Shown: positions 32,738 to 41,450 of the stretch, piece by piece | Numbering within the stretch: position 1 is the stretch's first letter | Layout of the letters: each line of letters begins with the position of its first letter | Assembly: GCA_016937175.1 (NCBI GenBank) | Contig: JAFGWL010000035.1 | Location: forward strand, 1-41,538 | Origin: Candidatus Mcinerneyibacteriota bacterium | GTDB lineage: Bacteria; Macinerneyibacteriota; Macinerneyibacteria; Macinerneyibacteriales; DSCS01 | DNA length: 41,538 nt | Direction: 5' to 3' | Translations under genes and position numbers: made by a program | The notes under the pieces: model-generated | The model's database searches: none | What the model saw: the letters and a program-made list of their open reading frames with translations, nothing else | What the model was told of the DNA's origin: nothing

Positions 32738-33868
32738 ATGAAAAAAATCAGTCTGATCCTTATTGCTGCGATTATTCCTCTTATTCTGGGAGGCTGCGGA
32801 AAAGGAGGGGCTGTCCCGGTGGAAACGGTCTCCGTGATAAAAGCCTGGATGCCTGATTATATGGCCCCCAACGACCCCCAGTCGAAAGCGGCTATGTACC
32901 AGGGAGAGATCTACTATCCCGTGATGGAAGGCAATACCTTCGGCCTGCAGTTTTACTCAGTCACCGGAGAGAAGGGGCGTCGGATCACCTTTCCCGCAGG
33001 CAACGGACCGGGGGAAGTCCAGCCCTTTTCCGTGTCTGCTCTCAAGATCGTCAACGAGAAGATCTATATAGTCAATCTGGCCGCACGGACACTCTCCCTC
33101 TTTGATACAGAAGGCAAGTATATGGATGATATCCAGCTGAATGATGAGATGGGATTCCTCTATTCCCTGGACACGTTCAAAGACCGGCTCTATTTTACCG
33201 GACTCTTTAAAAACAGGATCGGAGCCATCGACCTGAAGGACGGCTCTCTCATCAAGCGGGTGGAATATGAAGACCCGATTACAGATATGACCAAGATCAT
33301 GGGATCTGACCTCAAGACAGGATCCCTCAATGTGGATCAGTCCGGCGGCCATATCTATCTGGGCTATTACAATGCTCCGTACCGGATAGAGGAATATGAT
33401 GAGAACCTGGAGCTTGTGCGCACCATGTCCCGCCCGCTGAAGGAGAAGTATGAGAATATGAAGGTGGGCGGCCTGGGAGGGGGTCACCTTCTTATCTCCT
33501 CGGTGAAGAATGACGAGAAGTATATCTACGCCTCTTTCGGAGGGGGACAGAAGACTTCCCGCGACGGGGGAGGGATGCAGATCGAAGCCATGCCCCGCCC
33601 CTTCTTTGTCTCTGTCTTCGACAAGGCGTCCGGACAATGTGTCAAAGAGATCCGGATCGACGCTATTCCTGTCCTTGAAGGCGTGGCTGGGCTTGTGGGC
33701 GTGACCAAAGAGCATCTTGTCTTTCTTATCGCTGATTTTAAAGATACTTTGAAAGATGTCTCCCTGGAAGGGGAAGAAAAACAGGTGGAATTATTGGGGC
33801 AGATGGGGCTGAAGATGCATTTTGCCTTTGTGGTGACTGACAATCCCCTTTATGAACAAGGTCAATGA
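32738..33868 (+). CDS. beta-propeller lipoprotein
   Basis: A 376-aa lipoprotein with a signal peptide (KKISLILIAAIIPLILGGCG; Cys near 21). The body has repeated beta-rich units with NHL/6-bladed propeller character, including the GNGPGE motif common in these proteins (RITFPAGNGPGEVQPFSVSALKI). Strand phrases such as KIYIVNLAARTLSLFDTEGKY and HIYLGYYNAPYRIEEYDENLEL recur. ATG 32738 is 7 bases from AAAGGAG; ATG 32735 is 4 bases away and also possible. It overlaps the M20 gene by 17 bases, suggesting a joint job in the envelope. Function unknown. Confidence 0.8.
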   Translation: MKKISLILIAAIIPLILGGCGKGGAVPVETVSVIKAWMPDYMAPNDPQSKAAMYQGEIYYPVMEGNTFGLQFYSVTGEKGRRITFPAGNGPGEVQPFSVSALKIVNEKIYIVNLAARTLSLFDTEGKYMDDIQLNDEMGFLYSLDTFKDRLYFTGLFKNRIGAIDLKDGSLIKRVEYEDPITDMTKIMGSDLKTGSLNVDQSGGHIYLGYYNAPYRIEEYDENLELVRTMSRPLKEKYENMKVGGLGGGHLLISSVKNDEKYIYASFGGGQKTSRDGGGMQIEAMPRPFFVSVFDKASGQCVKEIRIDAIPVLEGVAGLVGVTKEHLVFLIADFKDTLKDVSLEGEEKQVELLGQMGLKMHFAFVVTDNPLYEQGQ

Positions 33869-35171
33869 TCTGATACGGAAAACAGCCCGGGAGCTTTTCC
33901 CCCGGGCTGTGGATCTTCGCCGTTCTTTTCACAGCTACCCGGAAACAGGGTGGAATGAGTATAGGACAGCTTCCCTTATAGCCGAGGCTCTGTCAGAAAG
34001 CGGGTGGGCCGTCAAATGCGGGAAAGAGCTCACAGGCCGATCGGATCGTCTGGGCCTTCCGCCTGCTGAGACAAGGGCTGCGGAGTTTCAGCGGGCCCGC
34101 CGGGACGGAGCGTCCTCCTCGTTTCTTTCTCTTCTGGAGGACGGGCACACGGCTGTGTCGGCTTCGTTGGATCTTGGTGAGGGCCCGGTGACGCTGATCC
34201 GGTTCGATATGGATGCTCTCCCGATTGAAGAGTCACAGAGAGAGGAATACCGCCCGGCACGGGAGGGGTTTGTCTCCCGGTACCCGGGGGTGATGCATGC
34301 CTGCGGCCACGACGGCCATGCCGCTGCGGGAGCAGTCCTTTCTCTGGGGATAAGCCGTCTTAAGGCCCTGTACCGGGGCAAGATCGTACTCCTTTTTCAG
34401 CCGGCTGAAGAGGGCGTAAGGGGTGCTTCTTCCCTTCTCTCCCTGCTTCATCTAAAAGAGGCGGAGAATGTCCTGGGATTTCATTTTTTAAGCAGTGTCC
34501 CGGAGGGGATGGTGGTCCCATCTATCGGGGGGATCCTGGCCACGACAAAATATGATTATTGTTTTTACGGACAGGCCGCCCATGCGGGAGGTGATCTGAA
34601 AAAGAGCCGAAACGCCTTGCTGGCTGCATCCCGGGCTGTTGTGGATATTTATGAGATGAGTGCAGCGCTTTCAGAGAAAGGACGTGTTCACGTAGGCCTT
34701 TTCAACAGCGGCCGGGGACGGAATATCATCGCTGATTATGCGGAGCTGGCCATGGAAAGCCGGGGGGAAAGTGACAGCCTGAACGAATTTATCAGCGAAC
34801 AGGCATGGAAGAGAGCCCTGAAAGCAGCCTCCCTCTACGGCTGCCGTGCAGAGCGGGTGAAAAGAGGGCAATCTTCGGCTTTTATGCAAGATAAGATGCT
34901 GACAGCTTTGATAAAAAAAGCTGTTCAGGAGGCGGGAGCCCGGATCTATCCGGCGCCCTTCTCCCTGGGTGGGTCTGAAGATTTCAGTCTCCTGGCCCGG
35001 GAATCGGCCCGTCATGGAGGGAAAGCCCTCTATTTCGGCATCGGGGCCATGGGAAAAGGAGGCCGGGCCTATGATCCCCATACAGCGGAATATGATATCG
35101 ATGAAAGATCTATGGAGACAGCGGTGTCCGTCCTTCTTTCTCTTCTCCGACAGACAAACGGCAGGGGCTGA
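33852..35171 (+). CDS. M20 family metallo-amidohydrolase, AbgA-like
   Basis: A 439-aa zinc-dependent M20D peptidase/amidohydrolase. It has DLRRSFHSYPETGWNEYRTASLIAEAL, the metal-site strand MHACGHDGHAAAG (about 148-160), LLFQPAEEG (about 180) and GSEDFSLLA near the end. The extra segment with GRSDRLGLPPAE after the first motif resembles AbgA, which cleaves p-aminobenzoyl-glutamate from folate breakdown. Substrate is inferred. The gene starts inside the propeller gene and has no clear ribosome site, so translation is probably coupled. No AbgB partner is seen. Confidence 0.88.
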   Translation: MNKVNDLIRKTARELFPRAVDLRRSFHSYPETGWNEYRTASLIAEALSESGWAVKCGKELTGRSDRLGLPPAETRAAEFQRARRDGASSSFLSLLEDGHTAVSASLDLGEGPVTLIRFDMDALPIEESQREEYRPAREGFVSRYPGVMHACGHDGHAAAGAVLSLGISRLKALYRGKIVLLFQPAEEGVRGASSLLSLLHLKEAENVLGFHFLSSVPEGMVVPSIGGILATTKYDYCFYGQAAHAGGDLKKSRNALLAASRAVVDIYEMSAALSEKGRVHVGLFNSGRGRNIIADYAELAMESRGESDSLNEFISEQAWKRALKAASLYGCRAERVKRGQSSAFMQDKMLTALIKKAVQEAGARIYPAPFSLGGSEDFSLLARESARHGGKALYFGIGAMGKGGRAYDPHTAEYDIDERSMETAVSVLLSLLRQTNGRG

Positions 35172-35176
35172 TTCTT

Positions 35177-36241
35177 ATGAAACGATTTTCAGCCCTTTTT
35201 CTTTTGATTCTTTTGATAACGGTCTCCCTGGAAGCCGGAGAGAGGCGGATCCCTGTCTACTTTTTTTCAGACCCTCATTGCAAGACATGTTTTCAAGTGA
35301 AAGAGATCCTTGCCGACCTGAGCAAGGAGTATGAAATGGAAATCATCGAATATCAGGCGGAGGAATCTCTGCCCAGGCTCCGTCCCCTGAGGGAGTCGCG
35401 GGGTTATGTCCCCGGAGAGATCCCCATTGTCCTTGTGGGAGAGGAAATCCTTGAAGGGGGGCATCCTGAATCAGTATACCGGGAGGCCCTCTCACGCTGG
35501 CGGACAGATACCTTCGGGGCTCTTCTGGAAGAGAACAACAGGGGGCCGGGGGAGTTATCGGCCTGGCTCGTGATCACAGCAGGGCTCCTGGACGGGATCA
35601 ACCCCTGTGCATTTTCTGTTTTTGTCTTTTTGATCCTTTATATGGCAGCCGCCCCGAAACGGAAAAAGGTCATGATGAGAACGGTGGCAGGGTTTGCCGC
35701 CGGGGTCTTTTCTGTCTATCTGGCCCTGGGGCTGGGGTTAAGGGAAGTCGCACGCCAAGCGGCACGGTATCATTGGATCAAGAGTTGGCTTTATGCCGGA
35801 GCGGGGATAATTCTTTTCGTGCTGGCCCTCTTTTCGTTTATTGATTTTTTGAGGATGAGAAAAAACCGCCTGCCTCTTATCAGGATCCCGGATAAACTGA
35901 AAAAGAGGATCACCCGCCTGGAAGAAAAAGCAGGGCTCTTCTGGACCGGGGCTTTTTTGACAGGAGGGCTTGTGGCCTGGCTGGAGCTGGGGTGCACAGG
36001 GCAGATCTATTTCCCGGTCATCCTCTCCATAGCCGGAAGAAGCCCGGCAGAGGGACTCGGCCTTCTTTTTCTCTACAATATCATGTTTATTCTGCCGCTC
36101 CTTGCTGTGGGGGGCGCTGTCTTATCCGGATTCTCAGTACGACGTTTCCGAGGGGCCTACACGCGGTTTCTGCCGCTGGCTAAACTATTTATGGCCCTCT
36201 TTTTTATTCTGCTTGGAATCACCTTTTTTTCTTTAGCTTAG
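35177..36241 (+). CDS. thioredoxin-like domain fused to a CcdA/DsbD-type membrane domain
   Basis: A 354-aa protein: signal/anchor (1-20), a thioredoxin/glutaredoxin-like domain (about 23-110) with CKTC (C35, C38), and then about six TM helices (130-354). The TM part has the two cysteines typical of CcdA/DsbD electron carriers: C144 in DGINPCAFS and C273 in LGCTGQIYFPVIL. It should move reducing power from the cytoplasm to periplasmic thiols. It follows the M20 gene by 5 bases, with only a weak ribosome site. The next gene converges with a 1-base gap. Confidence 0.88.
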   Translation: MKRFSALFLLILLITVSLEAGERRIPVYFFSDPHCKTCFQVKEILADLSKEYEMEIIEYQAEESLPRLRPLRESRGYVPGEIPIVLVGEEILEGGHPESVYREALSRWRTDTFGALLEENNRGPGELSAWLVITAGLLDGINPCAFSVFVFLILYMAAAPKRKKVMMRTVAGFAAGVFSVYLALGLGLREVARQAARYHWIKSWLYAGAGIILFVLALFSFIDFLRMRKNRLPLIRIPDKLKKRITRLEEKAGLFWTGAFLTGGLVAWLELGCTGQIYFPVILSIAGRSPAEGLGLLFLYNIMFILPLLAVGGAVLSGFSVRRFRGAYTRFLPLAKLFMALFFILLGITFFSLA

Positions 36242-36242
36242 C

Positions 36243-36545
36243 CTATGACCGTTCTCCGGAAGGGGTGCGTTTTCTGAACAACCCGAAAAAGAGGGCACAG
36301 ATGAAATAAAGAAGAAGAAATGGAAGAAGAACGGGAATAAAAACAGCTAAAAGAGCCGCCAGGGGAATAACAAGAAAAACGGCAAGAAGAGAGAAGAGGG
36401 AGGCCAGCAGCCGGACCAGGAAAAGAGCTGTGAAAAAAAAGATGATAAAGGTGAGGATCCCCCCTAAAAAGAAAGCGGAGAAAAGAGCCGGGAAGAAGAT
36501 CACGACAAAGGCCAGTCCCAGGGCTAACGCAAAAAGTGTTCTCAT
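36243..36545 (-). CDS. very hydrophobic 100-aa membrane protein
   Basis: A 100-aa protein, about 75% hydrophobic, with three to four closely packed segments (about 4-28, 30-50, 52-75, 76-92) and a basic tail RKRTPSGERS. AAGGGGGG lies 4 bases before the ATG. No family is recognised. The bias is strong enough to suggest a real membrane protein, but low complexity makes it less certain. It converges with the thioredoxin-CcdA gene. Confidence 0.6.
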   Translation of the reverse strand: MRTLFALALGLAFVVIFFPALFSAFFLGGILTFIIFFFTALFLVRLLASLFSLLAVFLVIPLAALLAVFIPVLLPFLLLYFICALFFGLFRKRTPSGERS

Positions 36546-36594
36546 AAACCCCCCTTATCGGTTTTGAAAAAGACAGTCCGGCAAAGGGAAAAGT

Positions 36595-36624
36595 TTCAAA
36601 GAGAAAGGCGCCCGAAGGCGCCTT
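36595..36624 (-). terminator. terminator of the nfeD-slipin operon
   Basis: A perfect 8-bp stem AAGGCGCC/GGCGCCTT (36605-36612 with 36617-36624). On the minus strand the loop reads TTCG, a very stable tetraloop, then TCTCTTTG. It lies 10 bases after the slipin stop. Confidence 0.75.
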
Positions 36625-36633
36625 GTCTACACT

Positions 36634-37374
36634 CTATTTCTCTTTCTTGAGAAACGGTTTGATGAGATCCAGGGGAATGGGGAAGACTATGGTGGAGTTG
36701 TTTTCCGAAGCGATGTCATTCAGAGTCTGCAGATAACGCAGCTGCAGGGACATGGGAGATTTTGTCAGCATATCTGAAGCCTGGGCTAACTTTTCCGCCG
36801 CCTGCTGTTCTCCCAGCGCATTGATGATCTTGGCTCTTCTGATTCGCTCGGCTTCAGCCTGGCGAGCCATGGCGCGCTGCATCTCCTGGGGCAGGTCCAC
36901 ATGTTTGATCTCCACCGCGGTCACTTTGACGCCCCAGGGATCTGTGAGTTGGTCCAGGATGGTCTGGAGTTCATCATTGATCTTGTCCCTTTTGGAAAGC
37001 AGCTCATCCAATTCCACTTGCCCCAGGACACTCCGCAGAGTTGTCTGGGCCAGCTGCTGGGTCGTATAGACGTAGTTTTTGACTTCGATCACAGCCTTGA
37101 TGGGGTCGACCACACGGAGGTAGACGACAGCGTTGACCCGAACAGATACATTGTCACGGGTAATGACATCCTGCTCGGGAACGTCGATGGACAGAAGGCG
37201 CAGGCTCACCCGCTCCATCTTATCAAGGACGGGGAACAGGAAGATCAGGCCCGGCCCTTTGACAGGGATAATACGCCCCAGACGGAAGATGACGGCCCGC
37301 TCATACTCTCTGATGACCCGGAACATGGACGGCAGAAGAATGAGAAGAATGAATAAGACGACATAGATAAACAT
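36634..37374 (-). CDS. slipin (SPFH/stomatin-like) membrane protein
   Basis: A 246-aa protein. An N-terminal hydrophobic anchor (2-19) is followed by [13 protein letters not shown], the SPFH domain (about 22-180) with [18 protein letters not shown] and [23 protein letters not shown], and an EA-rich helix ([28 protein letters not shown]). This is the prokaryotic slipin family, which assembles membrane microdomains. AAGGAGG precedes the ATG. It follows the NfeD gene by 9 bases; slipin and NfeD are a common gene pair. Confidence 0.93.
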   Translation of the reverse strand: MFIYVVLFILLILLPSMFRVIREYERAVIFRLGRIIPVKGPGLIFLFPVLDKMERVSLRLLSIDVPEQDVITRDNVSVRVNAVVYLRVVDPIKAVIEVKNYVYTTQQLAQTTLRSVLGQVELDELLSKRDKINDELQTILDQLTDPWGVKVTAVEIKHVDLPQEMQRAMARQAEAERIRRAKIINALGEQQAAEKLAQASDMLTKSPMSLQLRYLQTLNDIASENNSTIVFPIPLDLIKPFLKKEK

Positions 37375-37383
37375 AATACCTCC

Positions 37384-37722
37384 TTACAGGATCGTATGAT
37401 CCGTTTCTTCCACAATTAGGACCATATTTTTGACTCCTTTTACCGCGATTTTCTGCCCCTTCTTAATAGGGGCCCTGCTGACGGCATGCCATATTTCTCC
37501 ATGGACAAAGACCAGGCCTCCCCGGGGGGAAACAGCTGTCCTGGCCACTCCCCTGGCCTCCAACAACCCATCGATCCCGGTCTGTGTCGTTCTTTTATGA
37601 GCTTTAACTGCCAGGATGACTCCTGCCGCCGCTATGAGAAGAAAAATCACCGTTGCGGTCACAATAAAGCCCTGGCTGAAAAGCTGAAAAAGCAAATTGA
37701 GAAAATGAACATCTAACTCCAT
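37384..37722 (-). CDS. short NfeD-type protein (partner of slipin)
   Basis: A 112-aa protein: a TM helix (about 18-40), then a C-terminal OB-fold domain (about 50-112) with GLEARGVARTAVSPRGGLVFVHGEIWHAVSR-like order and IKKGQKIAVKGVKNMVLIVEE. This is the short (NfeD1b-type) form without the serine protease domain. GGAGG precedes the ATG. It lies next to slipin, as expected, and is the first gene of the pair from promoter 37744-37772. Confidence 0.88.
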   Translation of the reverse strand: MELDVHFLNLLFQLFSQGFIVTATVIFLLIAAAGVILAVKAHKRTTQTGIDGLLEARGVARTAVSPRGGLVFVHGEIWHAVSRAPIKKGQKIAVKGVKNMVLIVEETDHTIL

Positions 37723-37743
37723 ATTAAACCTCCAGTCGATTTT

Positions 37744-37772
37744 ACTATACGATACTTTTACGAAGATTTCAA
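37744..37772 (-). promoter_or_regulatory. nfeD-slipin promoter
   Basis: Minus strand TTGAAA (37767-37772), a 17-base spacer and TATAGT (37744-37749), followed by GGAGG. Confidence 0.75.
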
Positions 37773-37789
37773 TAGAGGATGAGTAATCA

Positions 37790-37818
37790 TTGAAAAGAGC
37801 GGGAAAGTGGAGTATAGT
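37790..37818 (+). promoter_or_regulatory. promoter of the TPR lipoprotein-murE operon
   Basis: TTGAAA (37790-37795), a 17-base spacer and TATAGT (37813-37818). The hexamers and spacing are identical to those of the divergent nfeD promoter. Confidence 0.75.
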
Positions 37819-37850
37819 GTGAAAAAACCAGGCAGGAGTAAGGGGTGATG

Positions 37851-39194
37851 ATGAAGCAACTTTTCTTTTTAGCCCTCTTTATAGCAACGATCACAGCTTG
37901 TGCGCGTCATCCGGAAGAGACTTCTTCTGCACGCCGGGTTCCTGTGGTGGAGCCGGTTTTGATCGACTCGTCAGATATCGTTCCCTATTTTAAATATTAT
38001 GTCGCTCAATATGAGTCGATGTGGAAAGAAGGAACGTTTGTCCGGGATGTCGTTGATGATGTGGGGGGCAAGTTCCTCCTTCTCGCTGAGATGTTCCCCG
38101 ATTCAAGATATGCCGATGATGCGCTTTTCATGGCCGGCAAACTCTACCTTGACATGGGGGATTATGAACAGGCGAAGACTCTCTTTGAAGAGATCGTCGA
38201 CCGCTATCCCGAAGAGACGGTGAGCCCGCTGTCCAATAAAGAGGGTTACAGTTTTCACATTGCTCCGCTGGCCCATCTTCTTATTGCTCAGATCTACCAA
38301 TACTACTATGAAGATGTGCCCATGGCGTATTGGGAATATAGCCGGATCCATAAGAAATATGCTCACTATCTTGATGAACACTATCTTTTAAATGACACAA
38401 TGGGGCATGTGCTGGCTGAAGCCCAGTTCAATATGGGAGAGCTCAGCGGGCCCCTTTTCGGCATTAAAAGCTCTGTTGAAAACTATCAGAGGACGGTTCT
38501 TCGATATTCGGGATATTATTGGGAAAACGGAAGCGGTGTCAAGTACGATTACGGGCTCCTGGCGCTGGAGCGTATCTATGAGATGGGCCGCGAAAACCGG
38601 GTCGCGGCTGACTGGGCCCTGATCTTCTTCTCGGAGATGCTGAGGCAGCATATCTATTCTCCGGTCCACACGACTATCCTCTTTTACAGGGGACGCATAG
38701 AGATGGACAGAGGGCAATTCAAAAAGGCGGTGGAGACCTTTAAAGAGTTGATCTACTCTTATCCCGTGGAGACGGACAATGATGTCGCCGTCTCCGTCAG
38801 GGCTTTGGAGATGCTCAGGGATATCGAGGCCATGAAGCTGGACTACCTGAAAGCGGATACAGAAAACCTTACCGAGCAGGTGGCCCGGACGATCATCAAA
38901 GGGAAAGAGAATGAACTGCTCCAGGTGGAAACGCTTCTCTTCCTGGGGCGGCTCTATTTTGAAAAGGGGGATGCGGCTTCAGCTCAGGAGGTTTTGGGGA
39001 CAATTTTTAAAAGATATCCCTACATGATGACCCTCGAGGAGAGGGAGGCGACTCTTCAGGCGGCTTCGTTGATAAGAGACCAGGTGCCGATTGAGGAGTA
39101 TAAAGCTTTTCTTAAAAAAAACATCTTTTTTATTCCCGAGAAATATAATGCGAAGAGGATCCTTCGCGGGGAGCTCAAGGCTGATGGATCTTAA
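37851..39194 (+). CDS. TPR-repeat lipoprotein
   Basis: A 447-aa lipoprotein: signal peptide MKQLFFLALFIATITAC with the lipid Cys near 17. The body is built of TPR-like helix pairs, for example SRYADDALFMAGKLYLDMGDYEQAKTLFEEIVDRYPEE (about 82-120) and ETLLFLGRLYFEKGDAASAQEVLGTIFKRYP, as in BamD/YbgF-type envelope proteins. ATG 37851 has AGGGG 5 bases upstream; 37848 (ATG) and 37845 (GTG) are alternatives. It overlaps murE by 11 bases. A role in envelope assembly is inferred from the TPRs and lipoprotein signal. Confidence 0.8.
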   Translation: MKQLFFLALFIATITACARHPEETSSARRVPVVEPVLIDSSDIVPYFKYYVAQYESMWKEGTFVRDVVDDVGGKFLLLAEMFPDSRYADDALFMAGKLYLDMGDYEQAKTLFEEIVDRYPEETVSPLSNKEGYSFHIAPLAHLLIAQIYQYYYEDVPMAYWEYSRIHKKYAHYLDEHYLLNDTMGHVLAEAQFNMGELSGPLFGIKSSVENYQRTVLRYSGYYWENGSGVKYDYGLLALERIYEMGRENRVAADWALIFFSEMLRQHIYSPVHTTILFYRGRIEMDRGQFKKAVETFKELIYSYPVETDNDVAVSVRALEMLRDIEAMKLDYLKADTENLTEQVARTIIKGKENELLQVETLLFLGRLYFEKGDAASAQEVLGTIFKRYPYMMTLEEREATLQAASLIRDQVPIEEYKAFLKKNIFFIPEKYNAKRILRGELKADGS

Positions 39195-40626
39195 ACGTGA
39201 GAAGTTTCTTGAGTACGGCGGGACCAACTGGGGTTTGTCCCGGGAAACTCTCATTTCCCCCTTGCTGACTTCTGATTCACGAAGATGCCGCCCGGGATCC
39301 CTCTTTGTCGCTAAACAGGGGCATACTGCCCATGGGGAAGCCTATGTGCAGGATGCCATCAGGAGAGGGGCTATTGCTGTCATCTCCGAAAAAGCTCTTC
39401 CGGGAGTCGCCACGTTAGTCGTTCCTTCGGTAGAGTATTTCGAGGAGTCGGTCCTGCCCCGGCTTTATGATGAGAGCCTGAGTAAAATGAAACTCATAGG
39501 TGTGACCGGGACCAAAGGAAAGACGACGACAGCTTTCTTCTTTTATGAAGCAGCCTTGAAGGAGGGAAGGGCCGCTGCCTATATCGGGACGGTGGGAGTC
39601 TATACCAAAGAGGGGTTTTTAAAGCGTACCCTGCTGACTACCCCTGATATTTATGAACTCTATGCTCTTCTTGAGCAGCTCGCCTCTCTCAGACACTCTT
39701 TATGTGTTCTGGAAGTCTCATCCCATGCTTTGGATCAGGGGCGGATTCGGGGACTGCGTTTCCAGGGAGCCGGATTTACAAATCTTTCCTGGGATCACCT
39801 GGATTATCATCATTCCATGGAAACATACTTTGATACAAAAAGAAAGCTCTTTACCTCCTATAATGAAGGAACCTCTGTCATCAACTGTGATGACCCGTGG
39901 GGGAGAAGACTCTGCTCATCTCTGGAGAGCCGGCAAGTCCTCTGTTTCGGGCAGAAGAACGGAGATGTCCGGTTTCGGAAAAAAGGGGAAGGGGGCGATG
40001 CGCTTCTTACTCTGTCTGACGGAGGGGCTGTCAGGCTCGGGATGCCGGGGGAGTTCAATGCTTATAATGCTATCCTTGCGGCCCTTCTTCTTAAAGCGGC
40101 CGGGTCGCAATCCAAGGAGTGGAGTATGGGGTTCAACGGAGTACCGGGGCGGCTGGAACGCGTAGACGGCCATGGTGTGGATATCTATATCGATTATGCC
40201 CACTCTCCGGACAGCCTGGATAAAGTCCTTTCTCTGCTGGCCGGGGAAAAAAAGGGACGGCTGATCACTGTATTCGGGTGCACCGGGGACCGGGACAGAG
40301 GGAAGCGGCCGGAAATGGCCAAAATCGCTTCACGCTTCAGCGATTTTGTCATCATTACTTCAGATGACCCCCACAGTGAAGACCCCCTTCAGATCTGCAG
40401 AGAAGTAGAAGCAGGGATGAAGAGCGATTTCCCCTATGAGGTGGTGGTGGATCGGGAAGAAGCTATCCGGACAGCCTTGAAAAAAGCCCGGAACGGAGAT
40501 ATGGTATTAATAGCGGGGAAGGGGCACGAAAGATTTCAGATATTCGACCGTTACGAGATTCCCTTTAATGACCGGGAAGTCGTCGAGCGTCTGTTAAAAA
40601 AAAGGAGAACATGTGGGGAAGATTAA
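39184..40626 (+). CDS. murE: UDP-MurNAc-tripeptide synthetase MurE
   Basis: A 480-aa Mur ligase that adds the third residue of the peptidoglycan stem. Seen: LTSDSRRCRPGSLFVAKQG (28-46), P-loop GVTGTKGKTTT (106-116), LEVSSHALDQGR (176-187), YIDYAHSPDSL and VFGCTGDRDRGKRP. The specificity motif is DDPHSEDP (DDPH 394-397), not the DNPR of meso-DAP enzymes. That suggests an amino acid other than meso-DAP, such as ornithine or lysine. The frame extends upstream, but ATG 39184 fits the family length. Confidence 0.95.
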   Translation: MDLKREKFLEYGGTNWGLSRETLISPLLTSDSRRCRPGSLFVAKQGHTAHGEAYVQDAIRRGAIAVISEKALPGVATLVVPSVEYFEESVLPRLYDESLSKMKLIGVTGTKGKTTTAFFFYEAALKEGRAAAYIGTVGVYTKEGFLKRTLLTTPDIYELYALLEQLASLRHSLCVLEVSSHALDQGRIRGLRFQGAGFTNLSWDHLDYHHSMETYFDTKRKLFTSYNEGTSVINCDDPWGRRLCSSLESRQVLCFGQKNGDVRFRKKGEGGDALLTLSDGGAVRLGMPGEFNAYNAILAALLLKAAGSQSKEWSMGFNGVPGRLERVDGHGVDIYIDYAHSPDSLDKVLSLLAGEKKGRLITVFGCTGDRDRGKRPEMAKIASRFSDFVIITSDDPHSEDPLQICREVEAGMKSDFPYEVVVDREEAIRTALKKARNGDMVLIAGKGHERFQIFDRYEIPFNDREVVERLLKKRRTCGED

Positions 40627-41233
40627 AACCGCTGTTATCATTATTGAACTTGTTGTCATCGTTTTGCTCTTAGCGTATATAGTTCATCTTAAATCCGTTC
40701 CGGCCCCGACAGAAGAAGAAAAGATCATCAACACATTGATCATCAATGACATCAAAGAGATTCTGAAGCTCGCTGTGCTGGAAGTCAATGTCTCCGATAT
40801 CGTGGAAAGCCGGAAGGAGAAGTTCGTCAATATCCTCTCTTTCCCTGTCTATATCGGAAACAAGGAGATGGATCTTCTTGTGCGCGGCAAGATGACAGTA
40901 GGGTTTGACCTGAAGAAGATGGAGGAAGAGGACTTTCTTCTGAACAGGACTGACAAAACCATTACAGTGACGCTGCCGGCTCCGGAACTCATTGCAACGG
41001 ATATCGATTACAGGTTTATGAACGAATCCAAGACCTTCTGGCTTTCCATAAGCGAGGAAGAACGGAATCAGATCATGGCTTTCGGGAAAGCCAGGCTTTA
41101 CCGGATCGCACGGGACAAACGGATACTGGATAAGGCAGAGTTTTCAGGGGTCGATACCATCCAGGCCTACCTGGAAAAACTTTTCCCGGGGTACAGCATC
41201 AGTATGATCGTCACAGCAAAAGACGAAGTTTGA
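40613..41233 (+). CDS. DUF4230 family membrane-anchored protein
   Basis: A 206-aa protein that starts with GTG (GGAG 5 bases upstream) and overlaps murE by 14 bases. One N-terminal helix (about 6-26) anchors it, and the rest is outside or inside the membrane as one domain. GKMTVGFDLKKMEEEDF and DKTITVTLPAPELIATDIDY match the DUF4230 pattern. The role is unknown. An overlapping ATG two bases earlier is in another frame and gives only a short peptide. Last gene before the rRNA operon. Confidence 0.85.
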   Translation: MGKIKTAVIIIELVVIVLLLAYIVHLKSVPAPTEEEKIINTLIINDIKEILKLAVLEVNVSDIVESRKEKFVNILSFPVYIGNKEMDLLVRGKMTVGFDLKKMEEEDFLLNRTDKTITVTLPAPELIATDIDYRFMNESKTFWLSISEEERNQIMAFGKARLYRIARDKRILDKAEFSGVDTIQAYLEKLFPGYSISMIVTAKDEV

Positions 41234-41241
41234 TTTTTTTG

Positions 41242-41270
41242 TTGTAAGGCCGGAACACCCGGTGTATAAT
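41242..41270 (+). promoter_or_regulatory. rRNA promoter P1
   Basis: TTGTAA (41242-41247), a 17-base spacer and TATAAT (41265-41270), just after the DUF4230 stop. Confidence 0.6.
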
Positions 41271-41291
41271 AAGTGTTAATAAATAAGAGTT

Positions 41292-41346
41292 GATCGAAAT
41301 TTTTTTATTATTTTCTATTGACAATAATCTATGACGTGTGTATATT
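41292..41346 (+). promoter_or_regulatory. rRNA promoter P2 with AT-rich upstream element
   Basis: TTGACA (41318-41323), a 17-base spacer and TATATT (41341-41346). The 25 bases before it are almost only A and T, like an UP element. This is the strongest promoter in the window. Confidence 0.85.
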
Positions 41347-41450
41347 GTCTTTCGCACCGGAAGGTGTTTGCCTTTTAAAGGCTGTTGTAGTGAAATGGAA
41401 TAGATAGCAGAGCGGGTTTCAATTAATTAATTTCTTTTGAATTCAATCAA
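41347..41450 (+). other. rRNA leader
   Basis: About 100 bases between P2 and 16S. It holds a CACC-GGAA-GGTG hairpin (41355-41366), then TGCCTTTTAAAGGC, which is both a short palindrome and faintly like boxA, and a final AT-rich stretch. Confidence 0.4.

Noticed and set aside
33852-33868. Frameshift or fusion between the propeller lipoprotein and the M20 gene
   Set aside because: Both proteins have proper ends for their families. The 17-base overlap is like others in this compact region.
41367-41385. boxA antitermination site in the rRNA leader
   Set aside because: TGCCTTTTAAA is only loosely like boxA and forms a palindrome; not enough to call.
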